From the NCBI GenBank assembly GCA_024036415.1, contig JAMWET010003177.1, positions 1,407,896-1,471,895 of the forward strand: 64,000 nucleotides of DNA, written 5' to 3'. Made by a program: the position numbers and the translations under genes. The notes beneath the pieces are model-generated. The model was not told the origin of the DNA and made no database searches. It saw only the letters and a list, made by a program, of their open reading frames with translations. Positions 23,113 through 35,159 of the stretch are shown here, in pieces (positions within the stretch are counted from its first letter, which is position 1; each line of letters opens with the position of its first letter). This DNA comes from Prochilodus magdalenae. Its lineage: Eukaryota > Chordata > Actinopteri > Characiformes > Prochilodontidae.

Positions 23113-24210
23113 TATGTAACCCCTCTCTCTCCTCTCTTCTCTCCTTCTTTTCGCTCTTTCTTCCGCTCCTCTCCAAAGTAATTAGACAGAGGCGTGTAAA
23201 GAGGAGAAATTCATTTCTTTGAAAGGAATGGAGAACAAAAGAGAGAGAGAGGGAGAGAGAGAGGGGAAAAAGAGAGAGAAGCACAAACTTATGCTGTTAA
23301 GTGTCATTGTGCGGGTCTGAACGTGGAGGAAATAAAAAACGGGATTACTGATAAATAAACCCTCCTCTCTCGCTCAAACACAGACACACGGTCCCTGTCC
23401 CCCTCTCCCGCCTTTTCTCTCTCTATGTCTCTTTCTGCCTCTCTCTCAGGCCATGGCTGCAGGGTGAAGAGCCTGACATCATCGCTTCCTGTAGTAAACA
23501 GGTGTGAGAAGGAGAATGGAGAAGAAAAGGGAGGAAGATAAAGAGCCGTGTAAAGGCCTCCCTAAGTAAAGGCCTCTTTCTGCAGCCCGCCGCTTAGCCT
23601 GATGTTCGGTCTGACCTTCTGTCTCCGAGTCGTCTAAGAGCCCGGCAACTCCAGCAACAAAGAGCCAACACATTCTTCTCAAACACTCTCACCTATCTGA
23701 GCAAAGGCTGGTCTCACTGACACCCTTAGCCACCATTATTTTATCTATTTAGTTAATATTTATTTACAAGATCATGCAAAAGTCTTAGAAGAGCACGAGC
23801 TAAGTATATAACAAATATTCACACAGTAAAAAGTAACAAGATGAATTACCTGCTCTTGTCCTTGAGGCACCCAACCCCCTGCAAGTCCACCATAATCACT
23901 CCAGATGTAACCCATAGAAACATTTGGTGTGAAAACGATCACTCAAAGCTCGTGGAATAAATGGAAAGTTGATAAATTGCTGCAAAAATGCAGATATGAG
24001 TATTTTATCCGGTATCATTTGCGCTATATTTTTCTGCTTGGAGATAGAAGGTTGGACCCTCTTTTCAGATTGTGGTAGGACTCACCTAGGACTGAGGAAC
24101 ATGGAGGAAATGGGGGTTGTGGTGGGGAAACTTGAAACGTAAGTTGGAACTTAAGGTAGAGTTGAGAAGTTGTAAGCCATGAGATTGGAAAGTGGAAAGG
24201 CTTTAGGCAC
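23113..24210. other. GA/CT-rich leader-like sequence, then non-coding DNA
   Basis: GA-rich (23240-23280) and CT-rich (23360-23450) patches follow. At 23447-23449 a strong CT tract ends in CAG, followed by ATG in a GCCATGG context (23453), but that frame stops after four codons. A donor-like CAG|GTGTGA is at 23499-23507. Exons are possible but unproven. Confidence 0.3.
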
Positions 24211-24216
24211 ACATAT

Positions 24217-24235
24217 CCCCCCACCCACCCACCCC
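24217..24235 (-). other. G-quadruplex motif (minus strand)
   Basis: The minus strand reads GGGGTGGGTGGGTGGGGGG: four G-runs with single-base loops, the arrangement known to give very stable parallel quadruplexes. Confidence 0.7.
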
Positions 24236-25160
24236 TAATTTTAAGTTATGCCATACCTCAGTTTTGAATTTGATGGCGGGTTATTGTTGTACAGTAGTAC
24301 TGTGTAAAATGTCTTGTTGGGCTTGTCATTGTCATTGTCATTGAGTTGCTGTGGTGCAAACTACAGATGGAGGGCAGGAAGTGATTTTTCTACAAAGGCA
24401 CAGGCTCTCACATGGTTTGTGTTGTTTTTGGTTACTGAAATAGATTTAACTGAGAAACCTCAAGGAGTTTGGAGTACTAAAAGTCAGTGTTCATGAGGGG
24501 AAAAATGCAAGAATCTGACCAAAAGTCACTAGCACAAAAATGGCTTGCAGGCCTGCGACTATTGCTTTTAACCTATCAACAGTGTAACAGTCCATACAAA
24601 ACTCTCCTCCTGACTACAGATTTGTATTTGCTTTGTATATATCAGTTTTCCTATTCCAACTTAAAATGGTGCAGCAGGTATATTCTGGTGCTGGCTCCAT
24701 CATTCTAAGGTGGAACAGAAACCTGACGAATATGAAGCTCACTTTATCTGTGGTCAAGAGGAGGGGTTTGTATGTGGGTGTGTACCATTGATAGGTTTAA
24801 ACAGTAGCTACAAGCAATGTAGTGTATGTAGTGTCTCAACAGCAAGCAAGTCTTTCAAAATTGCATCACCACCAGCATTTTCTGTTTCTACCTTTCTCTT
24901 GTAATACCATCTAAACAAGCACTTTATGGGCTCACCTTCATCTTGTCCAATCTGCTTTTCAGTTCCCTCTTCTGGATTTCGCATACCATCGGGATCATGT
25001 GACTGCAAGCTACTTCTAGTAAATTACTGCCGTGTAAATGTAAAGCCAAGTCAATGCAAAATGTAAATCAGATGTTACTAACTGTAATTGCCTTCTTATA
25101 TTTTCAGGCTTATTTCTCATAGAACTACATGGCCCAGAATGCAATGAGTGAATCCTAAAA
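24236..25160. other. Non-coding sequence, nothing recognised
   Basis: Chance ORFs of 60-75 codons only. Confidence 0.35.
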
Positions 25161-25164
25161 TATA

Positions 25165-25430
25165 TACTCCACCAGTCAAAAGTTTGGACACACCCAACTA
25201 AATAATGGATGTTGTTGGTAAAGACTCTACAGGCTTACACTTAACAGCTCCAACTGATGAGATCAACATATACATATACATATTCTGATATACCACATAT
25301 ACTCTTGACATATCACAATATCATATTTCTGTCATATCGCCGCCTCTAATATATATTTAGTTGCACAATTTAAAGCTCTAATTACTCTTTTATTTTAGTT
25401 AATATTCATGAAGGGTCAGACCAATAGAAC
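25165..25430 (+). mobile_element. Interspersed repeat, family A (copy 2)
   Basis: Starts ccaccagtcaaaagtttgga and shares with 8098-8445 the blocks cttacacttaacag, ccaactgat, ccacatatactcttga, cgcctctaatatat and cagaccaatagaa. Confidence 0.65.
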
Positions 25431-25740
25431 ATAAAATATTTAACACTAAATCACAACTAAATAAAAATGTATTTATGTTCATTCTAATAAAGTCTTTGGG
25501 TTTGGAATATCTGATAGCTGAAGGTTCATGGCAATGTACTTTTCCCCCCTCCATCTGTATCTCCTCTTCTACCTCACTCACGTCTTTGTTCTCTGAGACA
25601 CCCTCCCTCTCTTCCCTTATCTCTCTCTTCTGCCTCTTCTTCCGTTTTGCCCCACTGTTGCTGTCAATCTTGGGCCTGCTTTTTATCCCACTCCTTCTCC
25701 TTGCGTTTGATTTTCTCCTCCTTGGTGATTTACAGTGTAG

Positions 25741-25741
25741 G

Positions 25742-25768
<27 letters not shown>
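25741..25768. repeat. (CA)n microsatellite
   Basis: About 28 bp of AC repeats. The 189-codon frame running across (25475-26044) looks spurious: its middle is TH repeats and its 5' part is C/T-rich. Confidence 0.9.
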
Positions 25769-25773
<5 letters not shown>

Positions 25774-26275
25774 ATATATGCACAGGTGCACCTACACATG
25801 CATGCACATATGCAAAAGCATTCAATCACATCAAACAAGGCGTCAACTTTATTTGACACTGAATGTCACAGCGAACGACCGAATTTATGTTACTCACACA
25901 TACACAGATGCTTTGGAAATTCATGTTTGTGACTCACACACACAGATGCTATGGAACACAGGGACACAGGCTTGTGTCTGTTACTCAGCGCAGATTGGTG
26001 TGGTTTTACTTTGTTCTGCAAAAGCAATTGGTTCAGACTTATAATCAAACTGAAGAACTAGATTTATTTCCGCTGTGGTTTCCTGTCATACATTCACTCA
26101 TTTATTTAACTTCTTGTCCAACGTGTTGAGAAGCCAACATCTACAAAAAATACATTCCAGGTTTCAGCATTAGAAGTCACATTTTCTATTTCTCACAGTG
26201 CACGTCATCCTAAATACTCTCTCTCAATGATGGTGAGGTCCAATGTCCAATAGCATTAAAATATGTTGTATAAAG

Positions 26276-27380
26276 TACACTCATTGTCAAAAAAATATTT
26301 GTGCAAATAGTTGCACCCTGAAAGAATCACCTGACGGAAATTAAACTCGGTAGGGAGATTTGACATTGCGATACATGTGATTGGTTCGTCCGTGCATGTG
26401 ATGTAAGCAAGGACAGACCTAAATGATGTACCAGCCATGATTGCGAACATTCACTGGGCAGTGATGCCCTCCATTAGTCAACCTGTTAGTGCCAGCACTG
26501 TTAGCAGATGGCTGGATGATGCATGTACACAGACTGTAACGACAACTGTCCCTAACACCACATCAGCTTCACCAAACACTGCAATGGTGTCGTATCAGAC
26601 TGTGATGGAGATATACAACCAACATATCCGGATGTGGGCTACAGTGGCTGAGAGATACAAAACAATTCAACAATTCAGAAAACAAAATTACAAAAATGAA
26701 AACAAATTTACAAGACATGAAACACTTACTAGATTTTAGCCAGCTGGCACGCTTTTGTTTATCCTGTGGCAGGTCTTTATAGTTTTTAAAAGAGCAGACG
26801 GAAGAAAGAGATGAACAGGTGAGGTCTAAACCACTTAGAGTTGGAACTGTACTGTGCTGTAATGCTAGCTATAGTGGATAACCAGCTAACTAGCTTAAAG
26901 TGCTTCAACAAAATGGACAAAACATGCTTTAGCATCGTCACCAGCCCAAACTCCACCCACTCTATAACCTATGACCTACCCTCCGTCAGAATTTGCAGTT
27001 TTGTACATTTGTTTTTATTTTTGTAATTTAGTTTTCTGAAATGTTCATATGTTTTGCACTTCTCAACCGCAGCGAAAGCACCGTGGTCAGCGCCAGGGTA
27101 AAAGATTTGTTGTCATGCATCACACATCCAGAAGGCCTGATGTCACTCCACCTCCACCCTTATCACACAGTCTGCAGAAACTGTGAGAGAATATTCAACA
27201 TGCATGGGATGGATTATCACAGGACACCATTAGGAACCTCCACAGCTCCATGCCGAGACATGACATGTTGTATTAGCAAACGGCCTAACACCATACTGAG
27301 AGACACTTCTGTATATGCAGCTCTATAAATATTGCCCACATTACAGCTGTTCTTTTGATGATTACTGTGGTTGCAAGATT
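26276..27380 (+). pseudogene. Tc1-like transposase relic, family T (copy 2), interrupted
   Basis: The left terminus tacactcattgtcaaaaaaa begins at 26276. The block tgcatgtgatgtaagcaagg matches other family T copies. A 377 bp inverted-repeat element (26669-27045) splits the copy. After it, RKHRGQ lies in the position of RVWRHRGQ, and a frame near 27190 encodes ENIQHAWDGLSQDTIRNL, which corresponds to the C-terminal part of Tc1-like transposases around the last catalytic residue. Frames are broken several times. The right terminus is blurred (ttcttttgatgatt near 27360). Confidence 0.75.
26669..27045. mobile_element. 377 bp inverted-repeat element nested in a Tc1 relic
   Basis: The first 45 bp (aacaattcagaaaac... 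to ...caaatttacaa, 26669-26713) and the last 45 bp (27001-27045) are inverted copies with 41 of 45 positions matching. The interior, about 290 bp, has no significant ORF. It interrupts the family T transposase copy, so it inserted later. Superfamily unknown. Confidence 0.7.
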
Positions 27381-28450
27381 TTTTTAAAGTCAACAATTTT
27401 ATGATGAAATTTGCATCGACAACATGTCACCACTGAGGATGTTATGTATAAAACCACCATTAGAGGAGAATTTTTTGCAACCAGTGATAATGCGTGACAA
27501 AGCTAAACTCCACACTTCCAGCAAGCCCATGGGTCACATTGCAAGCTTTCAGTAAACCGGAGATACGGACCCAGGGATCTCATAAATCAGGCAGCCTTGC
27601 AGAGGCGCTCCCCAGTAGTGGAGGTCCAGGGAGCCACAGGCATTTAGTGTGCTATAACCCAGTGAAAAATAAGATTAACTGACTGCAAACTTCACAGAAT
27701 TATAAGCTGTCATGCCCCCTTTCAGACTACATATGACATTTATTAATAGTGTTGGGGAAACAAGAGATAATGGCATTCGATATCTGATCTTTGAATCACT
27801 ATGGACTGATAGAGAAATGTTAGATTGAAGTCACCGGCCAGTATAAAGTGTAGCATTGCTAGCCTCAAGAAATCAGAGAAATGACCCGGCTCCTTACCTG
27901 CTGTCTTCTCTGAGACGTCCCTGTTGTTAGTGTGATAATCACATGATTAACCGCTAGTCGACATTATCCACAAGCTTACAGGGTCACCATGAAACAGTGA
28001 AGGTGACAAGCCTCACCCACTTAGTGAGGAACAGAAGGCTCCTCTCATTGAACTCTAATACATCATTCTGCCTGGCCTGCATCTGACATTACTCAGGAGT
28101 CCCTTTTTTGATTGTCTCATTTCCATAGGATTGACTCCACTGCAGCCATATGACAACTTCATGCTGTGACAATGGTGGCCTATGTGTAGACGAATTTTGC
28201 CTAGTGTTAAAGTTTATGTAATAATAAACAAAACAGTTACTTTTGATTAATATGTGATGTTTTAATAGTATTGAACATGTACACTGTAAAAGCCTCAACA
28301 GTCAGGGTTACCTCACCCTCATTGTTCATGTGGATTATTTTATATCTGATGTCTTCAGGAATAGCTCCTGAAATATTTGTACTTGTTGGCTGTTCTGACT
28401 GGAAACTAAATAAATTACAAGTGCTCTCAGGTTTTTGCACAGCTACTGGG
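27381..28450. other. Non-coding sequence, nothing recognised
   Basis: No recognisable repeat, RNA or coding signature. Confidence 0.35.
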
Positions 28451-28452
28451 CA

Positions 28453-28455
<3 letters not shown>

Positions 28456-28487
<32 letters not shown>
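28456..28487. repeat. (TG)n microsatellite
   Basis: About 32 bp of TG repeats. Confidence 0.95.
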
Positions 28488-28488
<1 letters not shown>

Positions 28489-28760
28489 GAAGAGATAGAA
28501 GACACACATTAAAGGATATCTGAATGTCATTTGCCCGATAAAACTTTTCCTCTGCTCTCCAATAGCACAGTCTCCAGGGTATTCATTAGTGACGACACTC
28601 CACCTCCCCCCTCACTTACACACATATACACACACCCAGACCTGTCATTGGATCACACAGAGTTTGGAAATAGCTCCATTTTGACTGTCTGTATTTCTAG
28701 CTAGAGCATGCCAAGATCCAAGAACACACACGGAGACTGGGCTGATGTACCGCAGACTTG

Positions 28761-28761
<1 letters not shown>

Positions 28762-28794
<33 letters not shown>
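28762..28794. repeat. (TG)n microsatellite
   Basis: About 32 bp of TG repeats, followed by looser GTGTGT-rich sequence to 28860. Confidence 0.95.
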
Positions 28795-28796
<2 letters not shown>

Positions 28797-28860
28797 TGTA
28801 GAGTATGTGTATCTGTGTCTGTGACTGTGCGTGAGTGTGTGGGTGTAGGTAGGTGTGCCT

Positions 28861-29732
28861 TCAGAAAATGGTATTAAGCCATCACTGGGGTTGTGCCTTC
28901 AGGGATATCTTCCACACCTTGAGTTACCTTTATTCAGTGACTCCATACACCCTGTCTGAAATTCTATGTGGCTTTTTTAAGTTATGAAAATGTGCCCCTT
29001 TCCCCCTGTGAAAATAAAGGTGGTGTACTGCTAACATTTACTCAGGGAACAAGTTTGGACCTTAAGCCCATTGTTATGAGGGTGCATTTACATTGCTTGT
29101 ATCCTGTGGGACTGGAATGTACATTGAGTGGACACAGTAAAACACAGTGTGTGTGAAAGTGTTGCGTCTTTTGCTGCTGCCTTCAGTTTCAGGGACCAAA
29201 ACACGAGGGGTAGACTGTGACTCGGGGTAGACTGTGTGTGCATATGTGTGTGTGAGTGAGTGATGGGGGGAGTCTGTGGCTGCTTTGGCAGGGCTGTAAG
29301 GCGTCAGCGCACTGCCTCATGGGACATTCTGGCAAAGTGACATACCCACAGTATGTGCACACACACACACACATGCTCACATACTGACACAGATACAGAC
29401 ACAAAGCCGCAGAACTGCAGTTTAGATAATTAAAACCACACACATATTCACACACACTCTGACATGCGCTTTCTGACTCAAACACACACGAGTCATACTG
29501 CCATTTTTCAAATCATAGAATCAATTTCTCTATATATCTTTCTCTTTCAGGTTCAGTCAAGAGTATTATTAAATAATAATGTAAGAAATAATATTCTATA
29601 TACCAGAGAGGTTTTGTGATTTTGTGGTCACTTGCTGTCCCAGAGTGACACTGCTGGCACATGTGCTTATGTAATCACTCAATCACTCAGCTGTTTATAT
29701 ATCATCGTTGTCTAAAGAAAAACAGGTATCTC
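28861..29732. other. Non-coding sequence with CA/TG-rich patches
   Basis: Includes a short CA array at 29359-29373. Nothing else was recognised. Confidence 0.35.
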
Positions 29733-29990
29733 CAAAATGGCAACTTTACAGGAGAGGCCAAAAACCTCGTTCAATTTTAATGTAAGTCAATGGAACCAGA
29801 TGTCCTTACGAGCGCTTCTGGGCCATTTCAGTTGGTCCGTTCGTCATGCAAATCTCGCAAAGTGTAAACGGCAGCGGCTGTTTTCAAATGATGCATAAAA
29901 GTCAAAATGGAAAAAAAGTGGAGATACGTGTTTTTCATTGGACAGCGACGATATAAACATTTACAATTTACAATATTTACATTTTTATAG
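29733..29990 (+). repeat. Interspersed repeat, family C (copy 2)
   Basis: Contains ccaaaatggcaactttacag, gggccatttcagttggtcc, tggagatacgtgtttttc and tggacagcgacga. The first block matches 6043-6170 and the later ones match 62140-62400. Confidence 0.6.
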
Positions 29991-30642
29991 TTTAGTAGGT
30001 CACCTCACCTCTGCTGTACCTCACCTGTCCGCTTGGTAACCAGTATGTTTTAAACCTGCCATGCTGTGGTCACTAAGTCTGTAATCTGTCTCTGCTTCAT
30101 ATCTTGCACAGTAACCAGAATTTTGGCCAATCACTGTTTGAGGGCCAGGAATGTTCCGGTATCGCCGAGTAAATCATTGGATATGCTTTGATTGGTGTTT
30201 GGGAAGGAGTGTTGGTCAGTGAGTTTGTGTTGTTGGGAGTCCGTGTTATGTTTAGTCCACTATCAGGGTTCAGCTCTGGAACATTCTGCAGGCAGGACTT
30301 TAGTGGGATGATGGTCTCATCTAGTGTAGTGGTGATGGCCGAGTGGACCCCGGACTACCATGCAGCACAAAGGCCAGGACTATACTATTCATGATCTTCA
30401 AACAGATTCTAGTTAAGATCAATTTGAAAAACTGATTTCTTGATTGAGTAGAGGGATCTGCTCTCTCTCGCTTGCTCTCTCTCTCTTTCATTTCTACATA
30501 CATACGCCTTTCTCTATATCTCTGTCTCTCCCACCACCTCCTCCCCCCCTTTCTCTTTCTCTTTGTATGCAAACAGATCGACTTATAAAGCCTTGCATGT
30601 GTTTGCCAGGTTCATGCCACATCGTAGGGACCAAAGCATGTT

Positions 30643-30900
30643 TATACACTACCTAACAAAAGTTTAAACACCCTACAGGCTCCGCCCTAACAGCTCAACC
30701 TGATGAGATGTCAAAACAAGCTCATCAAAATATGCATGAGTGCACCAGATAAGGCAAAACAGCTCATTTCATTCTAGAGCCAAATTAGAGGGTTGTAAAT
30801 TGGAAAGTGAAGCCGCATCTGGGCATTTTGTCATCCTGACCAAAGTCACATACCTTCTACGCAGACATCAGAGAATTTGAAATGCTAAAATGTCTTTAAT
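30643..30900 (+). mobile_element. Repeat composite: family A end followed by family B
   Basis: The first 70 bp (cactacctaacaaaagttta, ctacaggct, aacagctcaacctgatgaga) match the start of family A. The rest (catttcattctagagccaa, ctgaccaaagtcacatacct, agacatcagag) matches 57365-57560. Family A and B may be parts of one longer element. Non-coding. Confidence 0.5.
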
Positions 30901-30959
30901 CAGAACAGCAAAGAGGACCACCGGATGTAATTTGTTGATGCTTTAGGACATCTGCATTA

Positions 30960-31220
30960 GCAGAGCGATAAAGCGCACTGACAAAACTTCATCTGACCCC
31001 TCTCATCTTGGACATCACCTCCTCCAGACACTTCCCATCTGGTAAAAGATTCAGGCCCATCAAAACCAGCTTAGTCAGATATGCCAACAGCTCCTTCCCC
31101 AGAGCTGTTGTTTTCATTGAGCACAGTGGACTTTAAACTTAAAAATATAAATATATTTATTAGATAAATTCTTTGTGTGTGTGACATACATGGCAAAATA
31201 AAGTGATTCTGTTTCTTATC
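30960..31220 (+). pseudogene. LINE ORF2 C-terminal fragment with 3' UTR
   Basis: From 31032 the frame reads FPSGKRFRPIKTSLVRY then ANSSFPRAVVF and stops at TAA 31134-31136. This fits the conserved C-terminus of fish non-LTR retrotransposon ORF2 proteins (consensus LPSG.R.R.I....R..NSF.P.A). The preceding HPLH-type segment (PSHLGHHLLQT) is in another frame, implying a one-base insertion near 31034. A short AT-rich 3' UTR follows, ending near gcaaaataaagtgattctg. The rest of the element is missing (5' truncation, usual for LINEs). The clade (L2/CR1-like) is uncertain. Confidence 0.65.
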
Positions 31221-31564
31221 ACTGTATCGTTACACCTGGATGTCTATGCTTGAACTATAACAATGAAAACTCATAGCAGAGCGAAAACTACGTAACGTAA
31301 CGTAACTTGATTATACAGCACTTCCTGAGCTAGTGCAGCTTGAGGGCACTGGAGTTCACCATGCGCAGATTTCTTAGTTTAGCCAGCACTCAGCAATATA
31401 GTGTTCGTTTGGTATTAGTTTCCCGACTGAGGCTTTTACAATCACATGGTCTCACCAGACATTAACTACTCTTGTGCAGCCAGTCATGAATGGGAGCTGC
31501 ATTGCTAGGGTAGATGAATGACTGTTGCATCAATGGAGTGAATGCTTATCTATAACAAGTAACC

Positions 31565-32005
31565 TTTAGCTTTATAACCTTTACACTGACCTGCGTCTGG
31601 CTCTGATCATGAACTCTATCTCTGGGTCGGCTCCATCTTGCACTTACTCCCTCCTGGACTAATCAGACTGGATCTAATAGATATTCTTCTCCTTTTAGTT
31701 CTGTCTTTCTCGTCTCATCCGGGTTCAACCTAAGGAGGTTGGGTTCCGCCCTTGAGCCTGGTTCCTGTCGAGGTTCCTTCCTTCTCACGGGAGTTTTTCC
31801 TCGCCACTGTTGCCTCTGGCTTGCTCTAGGGGGGCTTGGACCTGTTTTTTTCCCACCCCCTCACCCTCAAATGTCTGTACATTACCTTTGTGTTTTTTTT
31901 TCTTCCCTTTTCTTATATATAACAAACTGATTTTCAAAAAGTTGCTTTGAGACAACGTTGGTTGTAAAAAGCGCTATACAAATAAATATTGATTGATTGA
32001 TTGAG
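31565..32005 (+). mobile_element. LINE-like 3' end with TTGA tail (copy 1)
   Basis: Contains ggttcctgtcgaggttcctt, gggagtttttcctcgccact, ctctggcttgctc, gttgctttgagacaacgt and agcgctatacaaataaat, ending in TTGATTGATTGA. This is a very common fish retroposon 3' end. Further copies are at 54800-55037 and 57005-57165. Non-coding. Confidence 0.7.
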
Positions 32006-32389
32006 CTTTAAATACTAGTAACTCTCTCTCTCTCTGTTTTGTGTCACTGTGCATTTGCGTAAGGCTGACAGATCAAGAAGTCGTACCGTTCTGAAACTAT
32101 GGCTTCAATTTTTGTTGCTTTTAAGTCTATTTTGAGTAAGTTCAGAAGATTTCTCCGGTCTCAGAGCTTTTCTGAGAGGAAAGAGAAAAGAGAGGCTCTC
32201 TATTGTGGAATTAGAGTTTGCTGAAGAATTTTCCCATAAAACTCGAACCCTACTGCGGTTGAAAGCTGCTCTTTCTGCCTTTTTTCCTCTCCTCCTCTGT
32301 CATTCTCTCAGTCGGGTTGGGTTTCGCTCATGATGACTCCTCTTCCCCACCAGTTCTCCTGCTCATCCTTCTGAAGATCTGTCGCTTTT
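32006..32389. other. Non-coding, moderately GC-rich sequence
   Basis: No TE similarity recognised; it leads into a G-rich motif. A GA-rich patch lies at 32175-32200. Confidence 0.3.
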
Positions 32390-32422
32390 GGGTCGGGGTT
32401 TGGGGTGGGATTAGGGTGAGGG
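32390..32422 (+). other. G-quadruplex motif (plus strand)
   Basis: Six runs of three or four G (at 32390, 32394, 32402, 32407, 32414 and 32420) separated by 1-4 bases, more than the four needed for an intramolecular quadruplex. Confidence 0.7.
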
Positions 32423-33610
32423 ACAGAGATGTGACCTCATGCGCACAGAGTCATGGGTTGGTGGGGATGGTGATAATGTCTGTGGTCTATCTGGCACAAA
32501 CAAAATAAAAAAATACATAATTACTCCAAGCTGGAGGATATCATTTCGATTTGCTGAATTTGGGAAATATTTGGGGGCTACATTAAGCTGAATGTAAATT
32601 ACAGGCCTGGGTGGAACAGCGTTTGAAGAGAAATGTGCTCTAGCTTGGGCTGAGCTGAGGATGAATGAATGAGAGGAAAGTGTTCCGTGGCTTACTGCCG
32701 TTCGAAAAGAGCTGAGACAGAGTTTCTGGACTGTTTTCGACACTTCCATTTAACTCCAAGACACACACAAACACACGCTGCACACACTTTCTGAACCATG
32801 CAGGTCTGTTGTTTTTAACAGTCTGTCTTGTTGCTCTGCCATTAAACACACTGTCTTTTAGAAGTTATCTAACAGCTCTGTGTGGCAGTGTAAGGAGAGT
32901 TGTCGCTGCTGTTCATCATAAAAATAGCAACCTGCACTGTTCTCACAAATAACATCTGCTAACTAGCTAACTAACTGCTGTAAACCTACCCACCAAGTTT
33001 CATTCCTGTCAGTGATTCTTTCTGGGTGCATCTATTTGTGCAATTGTCTTTTGGATAATGAGTGAATATAAAGTTCTATATATGGATCATTCTACTAGAC
33101 TGATACATAAGATCCCCAGACAAACTAAATGGTCACCTGTGACTGAAACATACCTGATTAGTGTGTAATACTTCCACACACCCGAATAACAGCTGAGATC
33201 CAATTTGGCATGAACTGGAAACATTTCTGGATGAAGGCCACATCAACCACTCCTGCATCAAAGAATTGCACAGTCAGGAACGGATTTGGTGGATCATACG
33301 CTTCCATATACCTACAAAATCAGCTACTTACTTCACACTCTGGTCTTTGGCACACCCAAATGGAGTCACTCCTTTTAGCCAATTATTAACATCTGATTTG
33401 GAGCCATTTTCCACACACGGAACGAGACATTCCCTGCACTGTACCACCGTTTCTCAATCTATGAATCCAGACACTCACACCCCACAGGTATTTATAGCCC
33501 AGTCTTTTGATTTCAGTCTTTTAGATCACTGTAGAGGAAATTTGGTCCACTACTTTTTGCAGAATAGTTTTAATGGGTTTTTGAACATGAACTGAAGATC
33601 ATCCAACTGG
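32423..33610. other. Non-coding sequence; part may belong to an old Tc1 element
   Basis: The part after about 33250 adjoins the Tc1 transposase relic and could be its decayed C-terminal region, but no alignment to a transposase was evident by eye. The 109-codon plus-strand frame at 33266-33595 has no recognisable domain. Confidence 0.3.
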
Positions 33611-33639
33611 GCTTGAATTCATGTGACAAGTCATCTGGG

Positions 33640-34260
33640 TCCTGCAGAAGCAACGCAGCCCCAGACCATCACACCACCACCATGTTTGATTGTCGGCATG
33701 ATGTTTTTATGGTGGAATGTAGTGTTAGCTTTATGCCAGATGTTCCGGGACCCATGTCTTCCAGAAAGTTCCACTTTGACTCATCAGTCCATGGAATATT
33801 ATCCCAAAAGTCTCGGGGGTCATCTAGATGTTTTGGGAAATGCGAGACAAGCCTTTGTGTATGTTTTGGTCAGCAGTGGTTTGTGCCTTGCAACTCTCCC
33901 ATGGATGGTATTTTTGCTCAGTCTCTTTCTTATTGCGGAATTGTGTACAGTGATCTTAACTGAGGCAAGTGAGGCCTGTAGATAATTGTCTGTCCTCTTT
34001 TTTGAACCTACTGATAGAGTCAATGTGCTCTTGGTGAAATTCCGATAGGCTGGCTACTCCTGGGAAGACTTACTGCTGTTACAATGGCTTTGTAGGCCTT
34101 GCCAGACTAGTAGACTTCAGTGGCTTTGTTTTGCATTTGTATTTGAACGCTTTAGAGCATGTCATCATGTGCAGCTTTTTGAGACCTTCTAATTTACTTC
34201 AAATTGCCAGAAGGTTCTATTTAAGTGATGTCTAAATTAAACAATGGCTGAGTTATCATT
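33640..34260 (-). pseudogene. Tc1-like transposase relic (minus strand)
   Basis: Reading leftwards from 34200: a block like KATEVY.SGKAYKAI, then a jump to LPRS.QPIGISPRAH, indicating deletion of most of the first DNA-binding helix-turn-helix; then LQASLASVKITVHNSAIRKR and LSKNTIHGRVARHKPLLTK in one open frame (34023-33820). Next comes WTDESK (33777-33792), whose first catalytic-type aspartate is intact, and HGGGVMVWGCVASAGP (near 33690-33640). Several stops and frameshifts break the gene, and the C-terminal third is unrecognisable. It is a different family from family T. Dead element with no host role. Confidence 0.8.
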
Positions 34261-35157
34261 TTTCTCTGCCATAATAATCATAACAGTGCTCATAATAAAT
34301 ATGTATTTATGTAGTGACAATTCTTAAGGTCACACACTGATTTTCACACTTCTAGGAAACCAAAGATCTTCCCTAAGATGCAGTCTTACCTCCAGCACTA
34401 AAATACAGGGCAGTGGCTAAATCATTTCCTGTCTATAGACTGAAACTCTTCTATGAAGGGTATATTAGTGCAGTATTGCTGCACAGTAGATCAGTGCACC
34501 ATCACTCGAGAGTCTTTCGAAGGTCTTTTGCAGTGGTTTGCTTTTCTAGGACTTCTATGTTTTCTTGTCTTTCCAGAGCTCAGACTAAATGGGGTTAATT
34601 GTTTAATAACATTGCAAACTAAGGAAATGGCTTCCTGAAAAAGTACAGTGAGCCAGACTTGGAGGAGCTTATGGCTGCTGATTGTTTGGGACAAGGTTTG
34701 AGGAGTCTTCTTCGTCAGAGTATTCATAAGGTTTGGAAATTTGCATCACCTGATTTTCCTAATGATGACTGTGAGGTCCCCACAACCCTAACAAGCTAAA
34801 TAAGGTTAGAACTTATCTGAGAGCCTAAAAAACATGGAGCTCCTACCATTGTACAGAACAGAAATAATGCACTAACTCTGCTTACAACATTGAAAAGAAT
34901 GTTTCATTTTTAACTTCATGTCCTTTGGAGATCAGTCCACCTTCTGCTTACTTAACTATTTACAGATACAGATATTTTGTCCAGGGATGCCCAAAGTTTT
35001 GTATGATAAATTTTTTGTTGAACATTAAAAATACCTGTTACTCTTTACATTGTGTGTAAATTTCATGATGAAGGGACTGAAGGAAATGGGCCTAAAAAAA
35101 GTCTGGTTACATTGATCTACATTAAAGAACTTTAGAAGTACTTTTTTTCCAACAACA

Positions 35158-35159
<2 letters not shown>
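34261..35159. other. Non-coding sequence, nothing recognised
   Basis: Short ORFs only, on both strands. Confidence 0.35.

Noticed and set aside
23450..23501. Small exon with Kozak-like GCCATGG
   Set aside because: The frame from this ATG stops after four codons; acceptor-like and donor-like signals are present but too weak to call an exon.
25475..26044. 189-codon open frame on the plus strand
   Set aside because: C/T-rich first part followed by Thr-His repeats from a CA array; not protein-like.
33266..33595. 109-codon plus-strand frame as a gene
   Set aside because: It lies antisense to the decayed end of a Tc1 element and shows no domain.
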